64,000 bases of DNA from Streptomyces alfalfae (GCF_004127445.1 NZ_QEXM01000043.1:372001-436000); one strand, 5' to 3'. Shown: positions 8,982 through 18,131, counted from the stretch's first letter. Made by a program: numbers and translations. Notes: a model not told the origin generated them from the sequence alone.

Positions 8982-9049
8982 ATGGGCCGGGGCGGGGCGC
9001 TGCAAGAGCCTGGGGGCGACAGGCCGACACTCCCTACCGGAGGCACCCC

Positions 9050-9517
9050 GTGACCGCTTCCACCATGACGCCCAGCATGCTCCAGGCACTGCCGGCCGAG
9101 CACCGGCAGCGGCTGATGCGCTACGCCCGGGAGGTGTCGATCCCCCAGGGCGCCCGGCTCTTCGACGAGGGCGGCCGGGCCGACCGGTTCTGGATCATCC
9201 GCACCGGCACCGTCCACCTCGACATGCGCGTGCCCGGCCGCCGCGCCGCGGTCATCGAGACCCTCCGGCACAACGAACTCATCGGCTGGTCCTGGCTGTT
9301 CTCCCCGCACTCCTGGCACATGGGGGCCGAGGCGACGACCCCCGTGCGCGCCTACGAGTTCGACGCCACCGCGGTCCGCTCGATGTGCCGGGACGACCCC
9401 GCGTTCGGCCTGAGCGTCGCCCTGTGGGTCGGTGACGTCCTCGTCCACCGCCTGCGCTCGTCCCGCACCCGGCTCCTCGACCTGTACGCCCCCTACGGCA
9501 GCGGCAGCCTCCTGTGA
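9050..9517 (+). CDS. Stand-alone cyclic-nucleotide-binding-domain protein
   Basis: 155-aa protein made almost entirely of a Crp/Fnr-type cNMP-binding beta-roll: ISIPQGARLF-like entry strand, GGRADRFWIIRTGTVHLDM in the middle and GWSWLFSPHSW near the phosphate-binding cassette position. No helix-turn-helix follows, so it is unlikely to bind DNA directly. The GTG at 9050 is chosen because GGAGG lies 6 bp upstream. Homologues with this single-domain form occur beside hypoxia/dormancy genes in Streptomyces. Its stop overlaps a GTG of the next frame, and it is probably co-transcribed with the flavohemoglobin. Ligand and partner are unknown. Confidence 0.85.
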   Translation: MTASTMTPSMLQALPAEHRQRLMRYAREVSIPQGARLFDEGGRADRFWIIRTGTVHLDMRVPGRRAAVIETLRHNELIGWSWLFSPHSWHMGAEATTPVRAYEFDATAVRSMCRDDPAFGLSVALWVGDVLVHRLRSSRTRLLDLYAPYGSGSLL

Positions 9518-9555
9518 TCGCCGCCGCCACCCCTTCCGCCCCGCTTGGAGGCCCC

Positions 9556-10770
9556 ATGCTGTCCGCAGAGTCCGCCGCCGTGGTCCGTGCCACGCTGCCC
9601 GCCGTCGCCGGAGCACTCGACGAGATCACGACGCGCTTCTACGGCACGATGTTCCGCGACCGGCCGGAACTGCTCGACGGGATGTTCAACCGCGGCAACC
9701 AGGCCAGCGGCGCCCAGCGCCGCGCGCTGGCCGGTTCGATCGCCGGGTTCGCGACCGCGCTGCTCGACGACCCCGACACCCGTCCGGACACGCTCCTCGA
9801 CCGGATCGCGCACAAGCACGCCGCCGTCGGGGTCACCGACGACCAGTACACGATCGTCCACACGTACCTGTTCGGCGCGATCGCCGAGGTGCTCGGCGAC
9901 GCGGTGACCCCGGAGGTGGCGGCCGCCTGGGACGAGGTGTACTGGCTGATGGCCGGCGCCCTCATCAGCCGGGAGGCCCGCCTCTACCGGGACGCGGCCG
10001 TGGAACCCGGCGAGGTGTGGCGGCCGTGGACCGTCGTCGAGCGCCGCACCGAGACCCCCGACACGGTGTCCTTCCTGCTCCGCCCCGCCGACGGCGGGCC
10101 CGCTCCCCGGGCGCGGGCCGGACAGTACGTGAGCGTGCGCGTGCGCATGGCCGACGGCGTGCGCCAGCTGCGGCAGTACAGCCTCTCCTGCGACCCCGGC
10201 GGCGACCTGCGGCGCATCACCGTGAAGCGGGTCGCGGGCACGGCGGGCTCACCGGACGGCGAGGTCTCCGGCCTGCTGCACCGGCAGGTCCGCGAGGGCG
10301 ACGAACTGACCCTGTCCGCCCCCTTCGGCGATGTCTTCCTCGACGAGCGGGACGAGTCCACCGCCCCGGTCCTGCTCGTGTCCGCGGGCATCGGCTGCAC
10401 CCCCATGACCGGCATCCTGGCCCACCTCGCCGCGATCGACTCCCCGCGCCCGGTGCTGGTGCTGCACGCCGACACCTCCCCCGCCGAGCACGCTCTGCGC
10501 GCCGAGACCAGGGAGCTGGTTTGGCGGCTGACCGACGCCCGCGCCGTGTTCTGGTACGAGCGGCCCGGCCCACAGGAGCCAGGAGCCCGCACCGGCCTGA
10601 TGGACCTGGACGGGATCGAACTGCCCGAGGACGCCGCGGTGTTCCTGTGCGGCCCGCTGCCGTTCATGCGCGAGGTGCGCGGGCGGCTGCTGCGCGCCGG
10701 CATCCCGGCCCGGCGCATCCGCTACGAGGTCTTCGGCCCCGACCTGTGGCTGCCGGGCGCGGCGGCCTGA
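9556..10770 (+). CDS. Flavohemoglobin (NO dioxygenase-like)
   Basis: Globin fused to an FAD/NAD(P)H ferredoxin-reductase module, 404 aa, expected to convert NO and O2 to nitrate. The globin domain (about 1-140) contains Tyr29 (B10, in RFYGTMF) and the proximal His in IAHKHAAVG (about 88). The reductase part has the FAD motif RQYSLS (about 202-207), and an NAD-binding part with GIGCTPMTGIL and a terminal FGPDLW-type segment. The start at 9556 has TTGGAGG upstream; a GTG at 9514 overlapping the preceding stop is the alternative. NO detoxification next to a nitrate reductase, which can generate nitrite and NO, makes metabolic sense. Confidence 0.93.
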   Translation: MLSAESAAVVRATLPAVAGALDEITTRFYGTMFRDRPELLDGMFNRGNQASGAQRRALAGSIAGFATALLDDPDTRPDTLLDRIAHKHAAVGVTDDQYTIVHTYLFGAIAEVLGDAVTPEVAAAWDEVYWLMAGALISREARLYRDAAVEPGEVWRPWTVVERRTETPDTVSFLLRPADGGPAPRARAGQYVSVRVRMADGVRQLRQYSLSCDPGGDLRRITVKRVAGTAGSPDGEVSGLLHRQVREGDELTLSAPFGDVFLDERDESTAPVLLVSAGIGCTPMTGILAHLAAIDSPRPVLVLHADTSPAEHALRAETRELVWRLTDARAVFWYERPGPQEPGARTGLMDLDGIELPEDAAVFLCGPLPFMREVRGRLLRAGIPARRIRYEVFGPDLWLPGAAA

Positions 10771-10816
10771 GACACCCCGGCCCGGCGCCGCTTCACGGCG
10801 GGCGCGCGCACCCCCG

Positions 10817-12193
10817 TCACTCGATCCCCCGCGCCCGCCGGAACCGCGCCAGCCCTTCCGCGAGGTCGACGACCGGCTCCGGGTAGCCGAGACGCGCCCG
10901 CTGGGCCGCCGGCAGCTTCCACGGCTCGTGCACCGCGCCGCCCGCGACCTCCGCCAGCTCGGGCACCCACCGCCGTACGTAGTCCCCGCTCGGGTCGTAC
11001 CGGTGGCCCTGGCGCACGGGGTTGAGCACGCGGTTGGGTCGGCTGTCGGTGCCGGTGCCCGCGATCCACTGCCAGTTGAGCTGGTTGTCGGCCAGGTCCC
11101 CGTCGACCAGGAACCGCCGGAAGTGCCGGGCGCCCACCCGCCAGTCGACGTACAGCGTCTTGGTCAGGAAGCTCGCGGTCAGCAGTCTGCCGCGGTTGTG
11201 CATCCAGCCCTCGTGAAGCAGCTGCCGCATCGCGGCGTCGACGATCGGATAGCCCGTGCGGCCCTCCTGCCACGCGCGGATGTCCTCGGCCGCCGTCCGC
11301 TCGGTGCGCCAGCGGTCCTCGCGCGTGCGGTAGTCGCGGGACGCCGCCGCCGGCCTGGCCGCGAGCACCTGGTGGTGGAAGTCGCGCCAGCAGAGCTGCC
11401 GGACGAAGTTCTCGGCGCCCTCGCCCTGGCGGCGGCGGGCGTCGCGGACGAGTTCGGTCGCGGAGACCGTGCCGAAGTGCAGATGCGGCGAGAGCCGCGA
11501 GGTGGCGTCGCCCGCCAGATCGTCCTGGCCGCCCTCCCCGTACGCGTCGATGCCGTCCCGCAGCCACGCCTTCCACCGGGCCCTGCCCACGCTCTCGCCG
11601 CCCCGCGCGAGCCCCGGCGAGACGCCCTCGACGCCGTCCCGGCCGGGGACGGGCTCCGAGCCGACGTGGTCGGGGACGCGCACGCCGCGCGGCGGCCCGA
11701 GGACGTCCCGCGGCCGCTGGGCGCACCACTGGCGGTGGTACGGGGTGAAGACGGCGAAGTGGTCGCGGCCCGCCGGGGTCACCGCGCCCGGCGGCAGCGC
11801 GGTGATCACGCCGTCGTGGACGAGCAGTTCCCCGCCGTCGCGTTCCAGGGCCGCCCGCAGCCGCCGCTCGCGGGCGTGGGCGTATCCGCTGACGCCGCCG
11901 GACAGGTGGAGTTCCGTGGCGTCCGTCTCCGCCATGACCGCGCGCACCTGGTCGACGACGTCACCGCCGCGGACGACGAGCCGGCCGCCCCGCTCGCGCA
12001 GCCGCCGGTCCAGGTCGGCCAGGCAGTCGGCGAGGAACGCCTCGCGGTTGGGCCCGGCGAAGCCCGTGTCCGCGATGGCCCGGTCGCGGACGAAGAGCGG
12101 CACCACGGCGTCCGCGCGGGCCACGGCGGCGCGCAGCGGCGGATGGTCGTGCACGCGCAGGTCGGAGGTGAAGAGGACGACCGAGGTCTTCAT
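10817..12193 (-). CDS. phr: Deoxyribodipyrimidine photolyase
   Basis: Class I CPD photolyase/cryptochrome family, 458 aa, repairing UV pyrimidine dimers with blue light. The N-terminal Rossmann domain starts VVLFTSDLRVHDHPPL. The C-terminal FAD domain has the family signatures GRTGYPIVDAAMRQLLHEGW, MHNRGRLLTASFLTK, DWRVGARHF and WQWIAGTGTD. It overlaps the upstream SDR-family gene by 4 bp (ATGA), so the two are translationally coupled; photolyase/NAD(P)-binding pairs of this kind recur in actinomycetes. The 3' end faces the flavohemoglobin gene across 46 bp. Confidence 0.96.
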   Translation of the reverse strand: MKTSVVLFTSDLRVHDHPPLRAAVARADAVVPLFVRDRAIADTGFAGPNREAFLADCLADLDRRLRERGGRLVVRGGDVVDQVRAVMAETDATELHLSGGVSGYAHARERRLRAALERDGGELLVHDGVITALPPGAVTPAGRDHFAVFTPYHRQWCAQRPRDVLGPPRGVRVPDHVGSEPVPGRDGVEGVSPGLARGGESVGRARWKAWLRDGIDAYGEGGQDDLAGDATSRLSPHLHFGTVSATELVRDARRRQGEGAENFVRQLCWRDFHHQVLAARPAAASRDYRTREDRWRTERTAAEDIRAWQEGRTGYPIVDAAMRQLLHEGWMHNRGRLLTASFLTKTLYVDWRVGARHFRRFLVDGDLADNQLNWQWIAGTGTDSRPNRVLNPVRQGHRYDPSGDYVRRWVPELAEVAGGAVHEPWKLPAAQRARLGYPEPVVDLAEGLARFRRARGIE

Positions 12194-13755
12194 GGTGCTG
12201 CTCCGTCACGCGCGCTCCGTACCGCCTTGTCCCCTCCTGCTTCCTCCTTTCTGGCCTCCCGGGATGCGGCGCGCGCGATGTTTCTCGCCATGCCGCCGAA
12301 GACGACGGCGTGGAAGGGCGAGACGCTCCACCAGTAGGCGTGGCCGAGCAGCCCGTGCGGGTGGAAGAACGCCTGCTGCCGGTAGTGGACGCGGCCCGCG
12401 GGGTCGCGGTCGGCGTACATCTCCAGCCAGGCGAGTCCGGGCAGCCGCATCTCCGCCCGCAGCCGCAGCATCCGGCCGGGCTCGATCTCCTCGACCCGCC
12501 AGAAGTCCAGCGAGTCCCCGACCCGCAGCCGCGCGGCGTCCCGGCGGCCCCGGCGCAGCCCCACGCCGCCGACTGCGCGGTCCAGCCAGCCGCGGACCGC
12601 CCAGGCGAGCGGGAAGGAGTACCAGCCGTTGTCGCCGCCGACGCCCTCGATGATGCGCCACAGGCCTTCGCGCGAGGCGTCGACGGTGATCCGGCGCCGG
12701 TCGGTGTAGAGGCTGCCGCCCGCCCAGTCGGGGTCGGTGGGCAGCGGATCGCTGGGTGCGCCGGGCAGCGCCGCCGACGACCAGCGGGTGGCGACCTGCG
12801 CCTCCTTGACCCGGCGCAGCGCGAGGGAGAGCGCCTCGTCGAGGGCGACCGGCGCGCCGGGCGGGTCGGGGACGTGGCGCGCGATGTCGTGCTCGTCGCA
12901 GACCACCTCGTGGCGCAGCGACTCCGCGAGGGGGCGGGCCAGCGCGCGGGGCACCGGCGTGACGAGGCCGATCCAGAGGCTGGAGAGCCCGGGGGACAGC
13001 ATGGGCACGCGCAGGATGAACCGGTGCGGGAGCCCGGCCACGCGCGCGTAGCGCCGCATCATCTCCTCGTACGTGACGATGTCGGGGCCGCCGATGTCGA
13101 ACGCGCGGTTCACCTCGGGTGGCATGTCCGCGCTGCCGACGAGGTAGCGCAGGACGTCGCGGACGGCGATGGGCTGGATGCGGGTGCCGATCCAGCTCGG
13201 CGTGACCATGACCGGCAACCGCTCGGTGAGGTGGCGGAGCATCTCGAACGAGGCGGAACCCGAGCCGATGATGACGGCCGCGCGCAGCACGGTGGCGGGG
13301 ACCCGCGCGGCCAGGAAGATCTCACCCACCTCGGCCCGTGAGCGCAGGTGCGGCGAGAGTTCCGCGGGCGGGACGCCGGTGGGGGCGAGGCCGCCCAGGT
13401 ACACCACGCGTCCGACGCCCGCGAGGGCCGCCTGCTCGGTGAAGGTCCGCGCCGCCGTGCGGTCGGTGTCCTCGAAGCCGGGGCCGGTGGTGAGCGCATG
13501 CACCAGGTAGTACGCGACGTCGATGCCCCGCAGGGCCTCGGCGAGCGACCGCGCGTCGGTGACGTCGCCCCGCACGACCTCCACCCGGGGGGCCCAGGGG
13601 TGGTCGCGCAGCTTCACCGGGGAGCGGGCCAGGCAGCGTACGCGGTACCCGGCGTCGAGCAGCTCCGGCACGAGGCGCCCGCCGATGTAGCCGGTCGCTC
13701 CCGTCACGAGGACGTGCCGCCCCCGCTCGCCGCCCGTGTCCGCCTGCCCGTTCAT
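12190..13755 (-). CDS. SDR-family NAD(P)-binding protein with DUF2867 domain
   Basis: 521-aa two-domain protein. Residues about 14-300 form an atypical SDR/NmrA-like Rossmann domain beginning VLVTGATGYIGGRLVPELLD (glycine-rich GATGYIGG nucleotide motif). The remainder (about 330-500) matches DUF2867, a START-like helix-grip domain, with WRIIEGVGGDNGWYSFPLAW and FFHPHGLLGHAYWWSVSPFH. The reaction is unknown; the family may bind a hydrophobic ligand. It is coupled to the photolyase through ATGA. The 124-bp gap to the divergent lipoate ligase gene contains both promoters. Confidence 0.88.
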   Translation of the reverse strand: MNGQADTGGERGRHVLVTGATGYIGGRLVPELLDAGYRVRCLARSPVKLRDHPWAPRVEVVRGDVTDARSLAEALRGIDVAYYLVHALTTGPGFEDTDRTAARTFTEQAALAGVGRVVYLGGLAPTGVPPAELSPHLRSRAEVGEIFLAARVPATVLRAAVIIGSGSASFEMLRHLTERLPVMVTPSWIGTRIQPIAVRDVLRYLVGSADMPPEVNRAFDIGGPDIVTYEEMMRRYARVAGLPHRFILRVPMLSPGLSSLWIGLVTPVPRALARPLAESLRHEVVCDEHDIARHVPDPPGAPVALDEALSLALRRVKEAQVATRWSSAALPGAPSDPLPTDPDWAGGSLYTDRRRITVDASREGLWRIIEGVGGDNGWYSFPLAWAVRGWLDRAVGGVGLRRGRRDAARLRVGDSLDFWRVEEIEPGRMLRLRAEMRLPGLAWLEMYADRDPAGRVHYRQQAFFHPHGLLGHAYWWSVSPFHAVVFGGMARNIARAASREARKEEAGGDKAVRSARDGAAP

Positions 13756-13879
13756 CGCTGCTCCGTGTGCTCGCCCGTGGTGATGCCTGTCGCCTGCCCA
13801 TCTTCCGCCGGATCGGACATTCCGGCACTCGGTTAGCGTGGGAGGCGATCACGGAACAACAGGGGCATGGAGGCGCACG

Positions 13880-14944
13880 GTGCACGGTGAGTACAAGGTT
13901 CCCGGCGGCAAGCTCGTCGTGGTGGACCTGGAGGTGGCGGACGGCGTGCTGCGGCACGTGCGCGTGGCCGGTGACTTCTTCCTGGAGCCGGACGAGGCGC
14001 TGGAGGCGATCAACGGCGCGCTCGACGGCGCCCCCGCCGACACCGACGCCGCGGGTCTCGCGGCCCGCGTCGACGCGGCACTCCCGGAGGGCACGGTGAT
14101 GTACGGCCTCACGTCGGAGGGGCTCGGCATCGCGGTGCGCCGCGCCCTGGCGCAGGCGACGAACTGGACGGACTACGACTGGCAGCTCGTGCACGAGGGG
14201 CCGCAGTCGCCCGCCCTGCACATGGCCCTGGACGAGGTCCTGACCCAGGAGGTCGCGGCGGGACGGCGTCCGCCGACGCTGCGGGTGTGGGAGTGGGCGT
14301 CCCCCTCGGTGATCATCGGCAGCTTCCAGTCGCTCGCCAACGAGGTGGACCCGGAGGGCGCGGCCCGGCACGGCGTCGACGTCGTGCGGCGCGTCTCCGG
14401 TGGCGGGGCGATGTTCGTGGAGCCCGGCAACACCATCACCTACTCCCTCTCCGTGCCGGACGCCCTCGTGCAGGGGCTCTCCTTCCAGGACAGTTACGCC
14501 TACCTCGACGACTGGGTGCTCGGCGCCCTCGCGGACATGGGCATCAAGGCGTGGTACCAGCCGCTCAACGACATCGCGACGGACGCGGGGAAGATCGCGG
14601 GGGCGGCGCAGAAGCGGGTGGTGGCTCCCGAGGGGGGCACGGGCGCGGTCCTGCACCACGTGACCATGTCCTACGACATCGACGCCGACAAGATGCTGGA
14701 GGTGCTGCGCATCGGCAAGGAGAAGATGTCGGACAAGGGCACGAAGAGCGCCAAGAAGCGTGTCGATCCCCTGCGCCGCCAGACGGGTCTGCCCCGGGAG
14801 GCGGTGATCGACCGCATGATCGCCTCGTTCGGGGCCCGTTACGGCCTGACCCCCGGCGGCGTGACGGACGCCGAGCGCGCGCGGGCGGAGGAGCTGGTGC
14901 GGACGAAGTTCACGAACCCGGAGTGGACGGCGCGCGTTCCGTAG
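13880..14944 (+). CDS. lplA: Lipoate-protein ligase A family protein
   Basis: Attaches lipoate, via lipoyl-AMP, to E2/GcvH lysines, 354 aa. The LplA accessory-like module is N-terminal here (VHGEYKVPGGKLVVVDLEVA) and the BPL/LplA catalytic domain follows: ALHMALDEVL, VIIGSFQSLANEVD, VVRRVSGGGAMFVEPGN (the RRXSGGG substrate motif) and the catalytic lysine candidate in ATDAGKIAGAAQKR. The GTG at 13880 has GGAGG 6 bp upstream; a longer frame to 13838 lacks support. The swapped accessory-domain order is known for some bacterial LplA proteins. Its 3' end overlaps the convergent lipoprotein gene by 35 bp. Confidence 0.9.
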   Translation: MHGEYKVPGGKLVVVDLEVADGVLRHVRVAGDFFLEPDEALEAINGALDGAPADTDAAGLAARVDAALPEGTVMYGLTSEGLGIAVRRALAQATNWTDYDWQLVHEGPQSPALHMALDEVLTQEVAAGRRPPTLRVWEWASPSVIIGSFQSLANEVDPEGAARHGVDVVRRVSGGGAMFVEPGNTITYSLSVPDALVQGLSFQDSYAYLDDWVLGALADMGIKAWYQPLNDIATDAGKIAGAAQKRVVAPEGGTGAVLHHVTMSYDIDADKMLEVLRIGKEKMSDKGTKSAKKRVDPLRRQTGLPREAVIDRMIASFGARYGLTPGGVTDAERARAEELVRTKFTNPEWTARVP

Positions 14945-15608
14945 CGGGCCGGGACCCGGCGGGGCCGTCGTCCTCGGGGCTCCGCTGCCACGCCGTGGTG
15001 CCGAGCATGCCCGTCTCGCCGATGTCGAGGCCGCCGTCGGGTTCGATGGTCTGGCGCGCGGCGCCCTCGGCGGGGCCGATCTCGACGTAGACGCCGCTTC
15101 CCTCGCGGGTGGCGGCGTGCACGGCCGAGTACCGCCAGACGAGCGAGGTGTACGCCGACTGGCCGGGACGCAGCCGCACCCGCCGAGGCCCCGGGTCGTC
15201 CATGGTGGTCACCGGTTCGGTGCCCTTGAGCACGGTCACGGAGAACAACTGCCGGTCGAGGCCGCGCACGCGGATGTCGGGGTAGCCGTTCACCTCGCGC
15301 ACGCCCTTGCCGCAGTTGGTCAGCGTCACGGACATCGCGCGCAGCCCCATGGCGGCGGTCACCATGCCGGGCGACATCCGCAAGCCCGAGGCGGGGCAGG
15401 GGGTGGCGCCGGCGGCCGGCGGCCCGGTGGGGCCGGGCGCGCGGCCGGACGGCTCGGCGGGCCGGTCCGGCGTGACCTCGGCCGTGGTCGTCTCGCGCGC
15501 CGGGTTCGCCTCCCGGTCCAGCTCCGCGGCGAGCCCGCAGCCGGTGAGCAGCAGCGGGGCCGCGGCGAGGAAAACGGCGCGGCGGAGCGGTCTCGGCGTC
15601 ACGGTCAC
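14910..15608 (-). CDS. DUF4232-type lipoprotein
   Basis: About 232-aa predicted lipoprotein. The N-terminus RRAVFLAAAPLLLTGCGLAA contains a hydrophobic h-region and lipobox LTGC, so it should be anchored to the outer face of the membrane. A Pro/Ala-rich linker precedes a beta-rich DUF4232-like domain (CPASGLRMSPG..., SVTLTNCGKGVREVNGYPDI). The GTG at 15608 is one of several possible starts (another GTG at 15602, ATG at 15635); no strong ribosome site decides. Function unknown. A perfect 20-bp palindrome lies just upstream. Confidence 0.8.
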   Translation of the reverse strand: MTVTPRPLRRAVFLAAAPLLLTGCGLAAELDREANPARETTTAEVTPDRPAEPSGRAPGPTGPPAAGATPCPASGLRMSPGMVTAAMGLRAMSVTLTNCGKGVREVNGYPDIRVRGLDRQLFSVTVLKGTEPVTTMDDPGPRRVRLRPGQSAYTSLVWRYSAVHAATREGSGVYVEIGPAEGAARQTIEPDGGLDIGETGMLGTTAWQRSPEDDGPAGSRPATERAPSTPGS

Positions 15609-15616
15609 GCGGAGAT

Positions 15617-15636
15617 CATGCCATGGCCATGGCATG
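15617..15636. promoter_or_regulatory. Perfect 20-bp palindrome upstream of lipoprotein gene
   Basis: CATGCCATGG followed directly by its reverse complement CCATGGCATG, with no spacer and no mismatch. It occupies the 44-bp gap between the LLM oxidoreductase stop and the lipoprotein start. It is a candidate operator of the lipoprotein gene; because it spans an alternative ATG (15635), it may instead be translated if that upstream start is used. Confidence 0.4.
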
Positions 15637-15652
15637 GGGGGCCGTGCGCTGA

Positions 15653-16651
15653 TCAGCTCAGCGCCGGGACGACCGTCGAGCCGTACGCGTCGATGACCTC
15701 CTCCCTCGCGTCGTGCATCGCGTACACCGCGAACTGGTCGACGCCCAGCTCCCGTAGCTCCCGCAGCCGTTCGACGTGGGACTCGACGGGGCCGACGAGG
15801 CAGAACCGGTCGACGATCTCGTCGGGCACGAAGGCGGTGTCCGGGTTCCCGGCCCGCCCGTGGTGGCTGTAGTCGTAGCCCTCGCGGGCCTTGATGTAGG
15901 CGGTCAGGGCCTCGGGCACCATCGCGGAGTGCTCGCCGTACCTGGCGACGAGGTCGGCGACGTGGTTGCCGACCATGCCGCCGAACCACCGGCACTGCTC
16001 GCGGGCGTGCGCCAGGTCGTCGCCCACGTAGGCGGGCGCGGCCACGCAGATCTTCACGTCCGCCGGGTCACGCCCGGCATCGGCCGCCGCGTCCCGCACG
16101 GCCTTGACCATGTACGCGGTGAGGAAGGGGTCGGCGAGCTGGAGGATGAAGCCGTCGGCCCGCTGCCCGGCGAGTGCCAGCGCCTTCGGGCCGTACGCGG
16201 CCATCCACACCGGCAGCTTCCCGTCCCGCACCCACGGCAGCCGCAGCGGCTGACCGTCGACGTCCGCCTCGCGCCCCTCGGCGAGGTCGCGGATGACGTC
16301 GATCGCCTCGCCGAGCCGGGCCAGCGTGTGGGGCCTGCGGCCCGCCACCCGCATCGCGGAGTCGCCGCGCCCGATGCCGCAGACGGTGCGGTTGCCGTAC
16401 ATGTCGTTGAGCGTGGCGAAGGTCGAGGCGGTGACCTCCCAGGTCCTGGTGCCGGGGTTGGTGACCATGGGGCCGACGGTCAGCCGCGTGGTGTGCTCCA
16501 GGATGCGGCTGTAGATGACGAACGGCTCCTGCCACAGGACGGCGGAGTCGAAGGTCCAGCCGTACCGGAAGCCGTTGCGCTCCGCGCGCCGCATCAGTCC
16601 CACGACGGTCGAGGCGGGCGGGTCGGTCTGCAGGACGAGTCCGAATTCCAT
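15653..16651 (-). CDS. LLM-class F420-dependent oxidoreductase-like protein
   Basis: 332-aa luciferase-like TIM-barrel protein resembling the F420-dependent oxidoreductase subfamily often adjacent to hydantoinase genes (CPS_4043-like, as I recall). Typical segments are MEFGLVLQTDPPASTV, TRLTVGPMVTNPGTRTWEVT and GIGRGDSAMRVAGRRP. It lies 9 bp downstream of the dihydropyrimidinase gene, so it is the last gene of the pyrimidine-catabolic operon. A role in the reductive step or in handling an intermediate is possible; no dihydropyrimidine dehydrogenase is encoded nearby. Substrate is unproven. Confidence 0.85.
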   Translation of the reverse strand: MEFGLVLQTDPPASTVVGLMRRAERNGFRYGWTFDSAVLWQEPFVIYSRILEHTTRLTVGPMVTNPGTRTWEVTASTFATLNDMYGNRTVCGIGRGDSAMRVAGRRPHTLARLGEAIDVIRDLAEGREADVDGQPLRLPWVRDGKLPVWMAAYGPKALALAGQRADGFILQLADPFLTAYMVKAVRDAAADAGRDPADVKICVAAPAYVGDDLAHAREQCRWFGGMVGNHVADLVARYGEHSAMVPEALTAYIKAREGYDYSHHGRAGNPDTAFVPDEIVDRFCLVGPVESHVERLRELRELGVDQFAVYAMHDAREEVIDAYGSTVVPALS

Positions 16652-16660
16652 GGCGGTCTC

Positions 16661-18064
16661 CTAGTTCACGTACTGCGTCAGCCCGCGCGGCACGAACGCC
16701 CCGTGCCCCGCCCTCCCTCGGAACTCCCGCCGCTCGAGGACGAGTTCACCGCGCGAGAGGACCGTCTCCACCTGTCCGCGCACCCGCTTGCCCTCGTACG
16801 CGGAGTAGTCGACGTTCATGTGGTGCGTCGCCGCCGACATGGTCTGCTCGGCCGCCGGGTCGTAGATGACGACGTCCGCGTCGGCGCCCGGCGCGATCGT
16901 GCCCTTCTTGCCGTAGAAGCCGAACATCCGTGCCGGCGCGGCGCACGCGATCTCGATCCAGCGGCGGCGCGTGATGCGGCCGTCCACGACCGCCTGGTGG
17001 AGCAGGTCCATGCGGTTCTCCACGCCGGGGAGCCCGTTGGGGATCTTGGAGAAGTCGCCGCGGCCCAGCTCCTTCTGGCCCGTGAAGCAGAACGGGCAGT
17101 GGTCGGTGGAGACCACCTGGAGGTCGTCGGTGCGCAGGCCGCGCCAGAGCGCCGCCTGGTGCTCGCGGGGTCGCAGGGGCGTCGAGCACACGTACTTCGC
17201 GCCCTCGAAGTCCGGCTCCGCGAGGTTGTCCGTGGACAGGAACAGGTACTGCGGGCAGGTCTCGCCGAAGACCGGGAGCCCCTTGTCCCGCGCCGCCGCC
17301 AGCTCCGCCACCGCCTCCTCGGCCGAGACGTGCACGACGTACAGCGGCGCCTCGGCGACCCGGGCGAGCTGGATGACGCGGTGCGTGGCCTCCGCCTCGA
17401 GGAGCGCCCTGCGCACCTCGCCGTGGTGGCGGGGGTCGGTGTCGCCGCGGGCGAGGGCCTGCTGGACCAGGACGTCGATGGCGATGCCGTTCTCCGCGTG
17501 CATCATGATCAGCGCGCCGTTCGTGGCGGCCTTCTGCATGGCGCGCAGGATCTTGCCGTCGTCGCTGTAGAACACCCCGGGGTAGGCGGTGAACAGCTTG
17601 AACGAGGTCACGCCCTCGCCCACGAGGCCGTCCATCTCCTTGAGCGACGACTCGTCGACGTCGGAGACGATCATGTGGAAGGCGTAGTCGATCGCGCACG
17701 TCCCGTCCGTCTTCGCGTGGTAGGCGTCCAGGCCCTCGCGCAGGGAGCGCCCCACGGACTGCACCGCGAAGTCGACGATGGTGGTCGTGCCGCCCCAGGC
17801 CGCCGCCCGGGTGCCGGTCTCGAAGGTGTCCGACGACGCGGTCCCGCCGAACGGGAACTCCATGTGCGTATGGGCGTCGACCCCGCCGGGGATGACGTAC
17901 TTGTCCGTGGCGTCGATGACGCGCTCGGCGGTCCACGCCCGCGCCGCCTCGCTGCCGCTCGCGGCGAGGGCGGCGATCCTGCCGTCCTCGATCAGGACGT
18001 CGGCGTATGTCTCCTCGGCGGCGGTGATGACGAGGCCGCCGCGGATCAGGGTGCGGTTGCTCAT
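16661..18064 (-). CDS. hydA: Dihydropyrimidinase (hydantoinase)
   Basis: Cyclic amidohydrolase opening dihydrouracil or dihydrothymine to N-carbamoyl-beta-amino acids, 467 aa. The binuclear zinc ligands are visible: HTHMEF near residue 60, the carboxylated lysine in SFKLFTAYPG near 150, His in MMHAENG near 183 and YVVHVSAEEA near 239, and Asp in STDHCPFC near 315. ATG 18064 is selected by an upstream GAGGGAG; a frame to 18094 is less likely. The gene is third in the pyd-like operon, after ureidopropionase and aminotransferase. Confidence 0.95.
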   Translation of the reverse strand: MSNRTLIRGGLVITAAEETYADVLIEDGRIAALAASGSEAARAWTAERVIDATDKYVIPGGVDAHTHMEFPFGGTASSDTFETGTRAAAWGGTTTIVDFAVQSVGRSLREGLDAYHAKTDGTCAIDYAFHMIVSDVDESSLKEMDGLVGEGVTSFKLFTAYPGVFYSDDGKILRAMQKAATNGALIMMHAENGIAIDVLVQQALARGDTDPRHHGEVRRALLEAEATHRVIQLARVAEAPLYVVHVSAEEAVAELAAARDKGLPVFGETCPQYLFLSTDNLAEPDFEGAKYVCSTPLRPREHQAALWRGLRTDDLQVVSTDHCPFCFTGQKELGRGDFSKIPNGLPGVENRMDLLHQAVVDGRITRRRWIEIACAAPARMFGFYGKKGTIAPGADADVVIYDPAAEQTMSAATHHMNVDYSAYEGKRVRGQVETVLSRGELVLERREFRGRAGHGAFVPRGLTQYVN

Positions 18065-18131
18065 GTGGTGCGCTCCCTCTCTGATGGACGACACGGCCGG
18101 CGGCCCGGCCGGCCGTCGCCGAGCGGCACGG

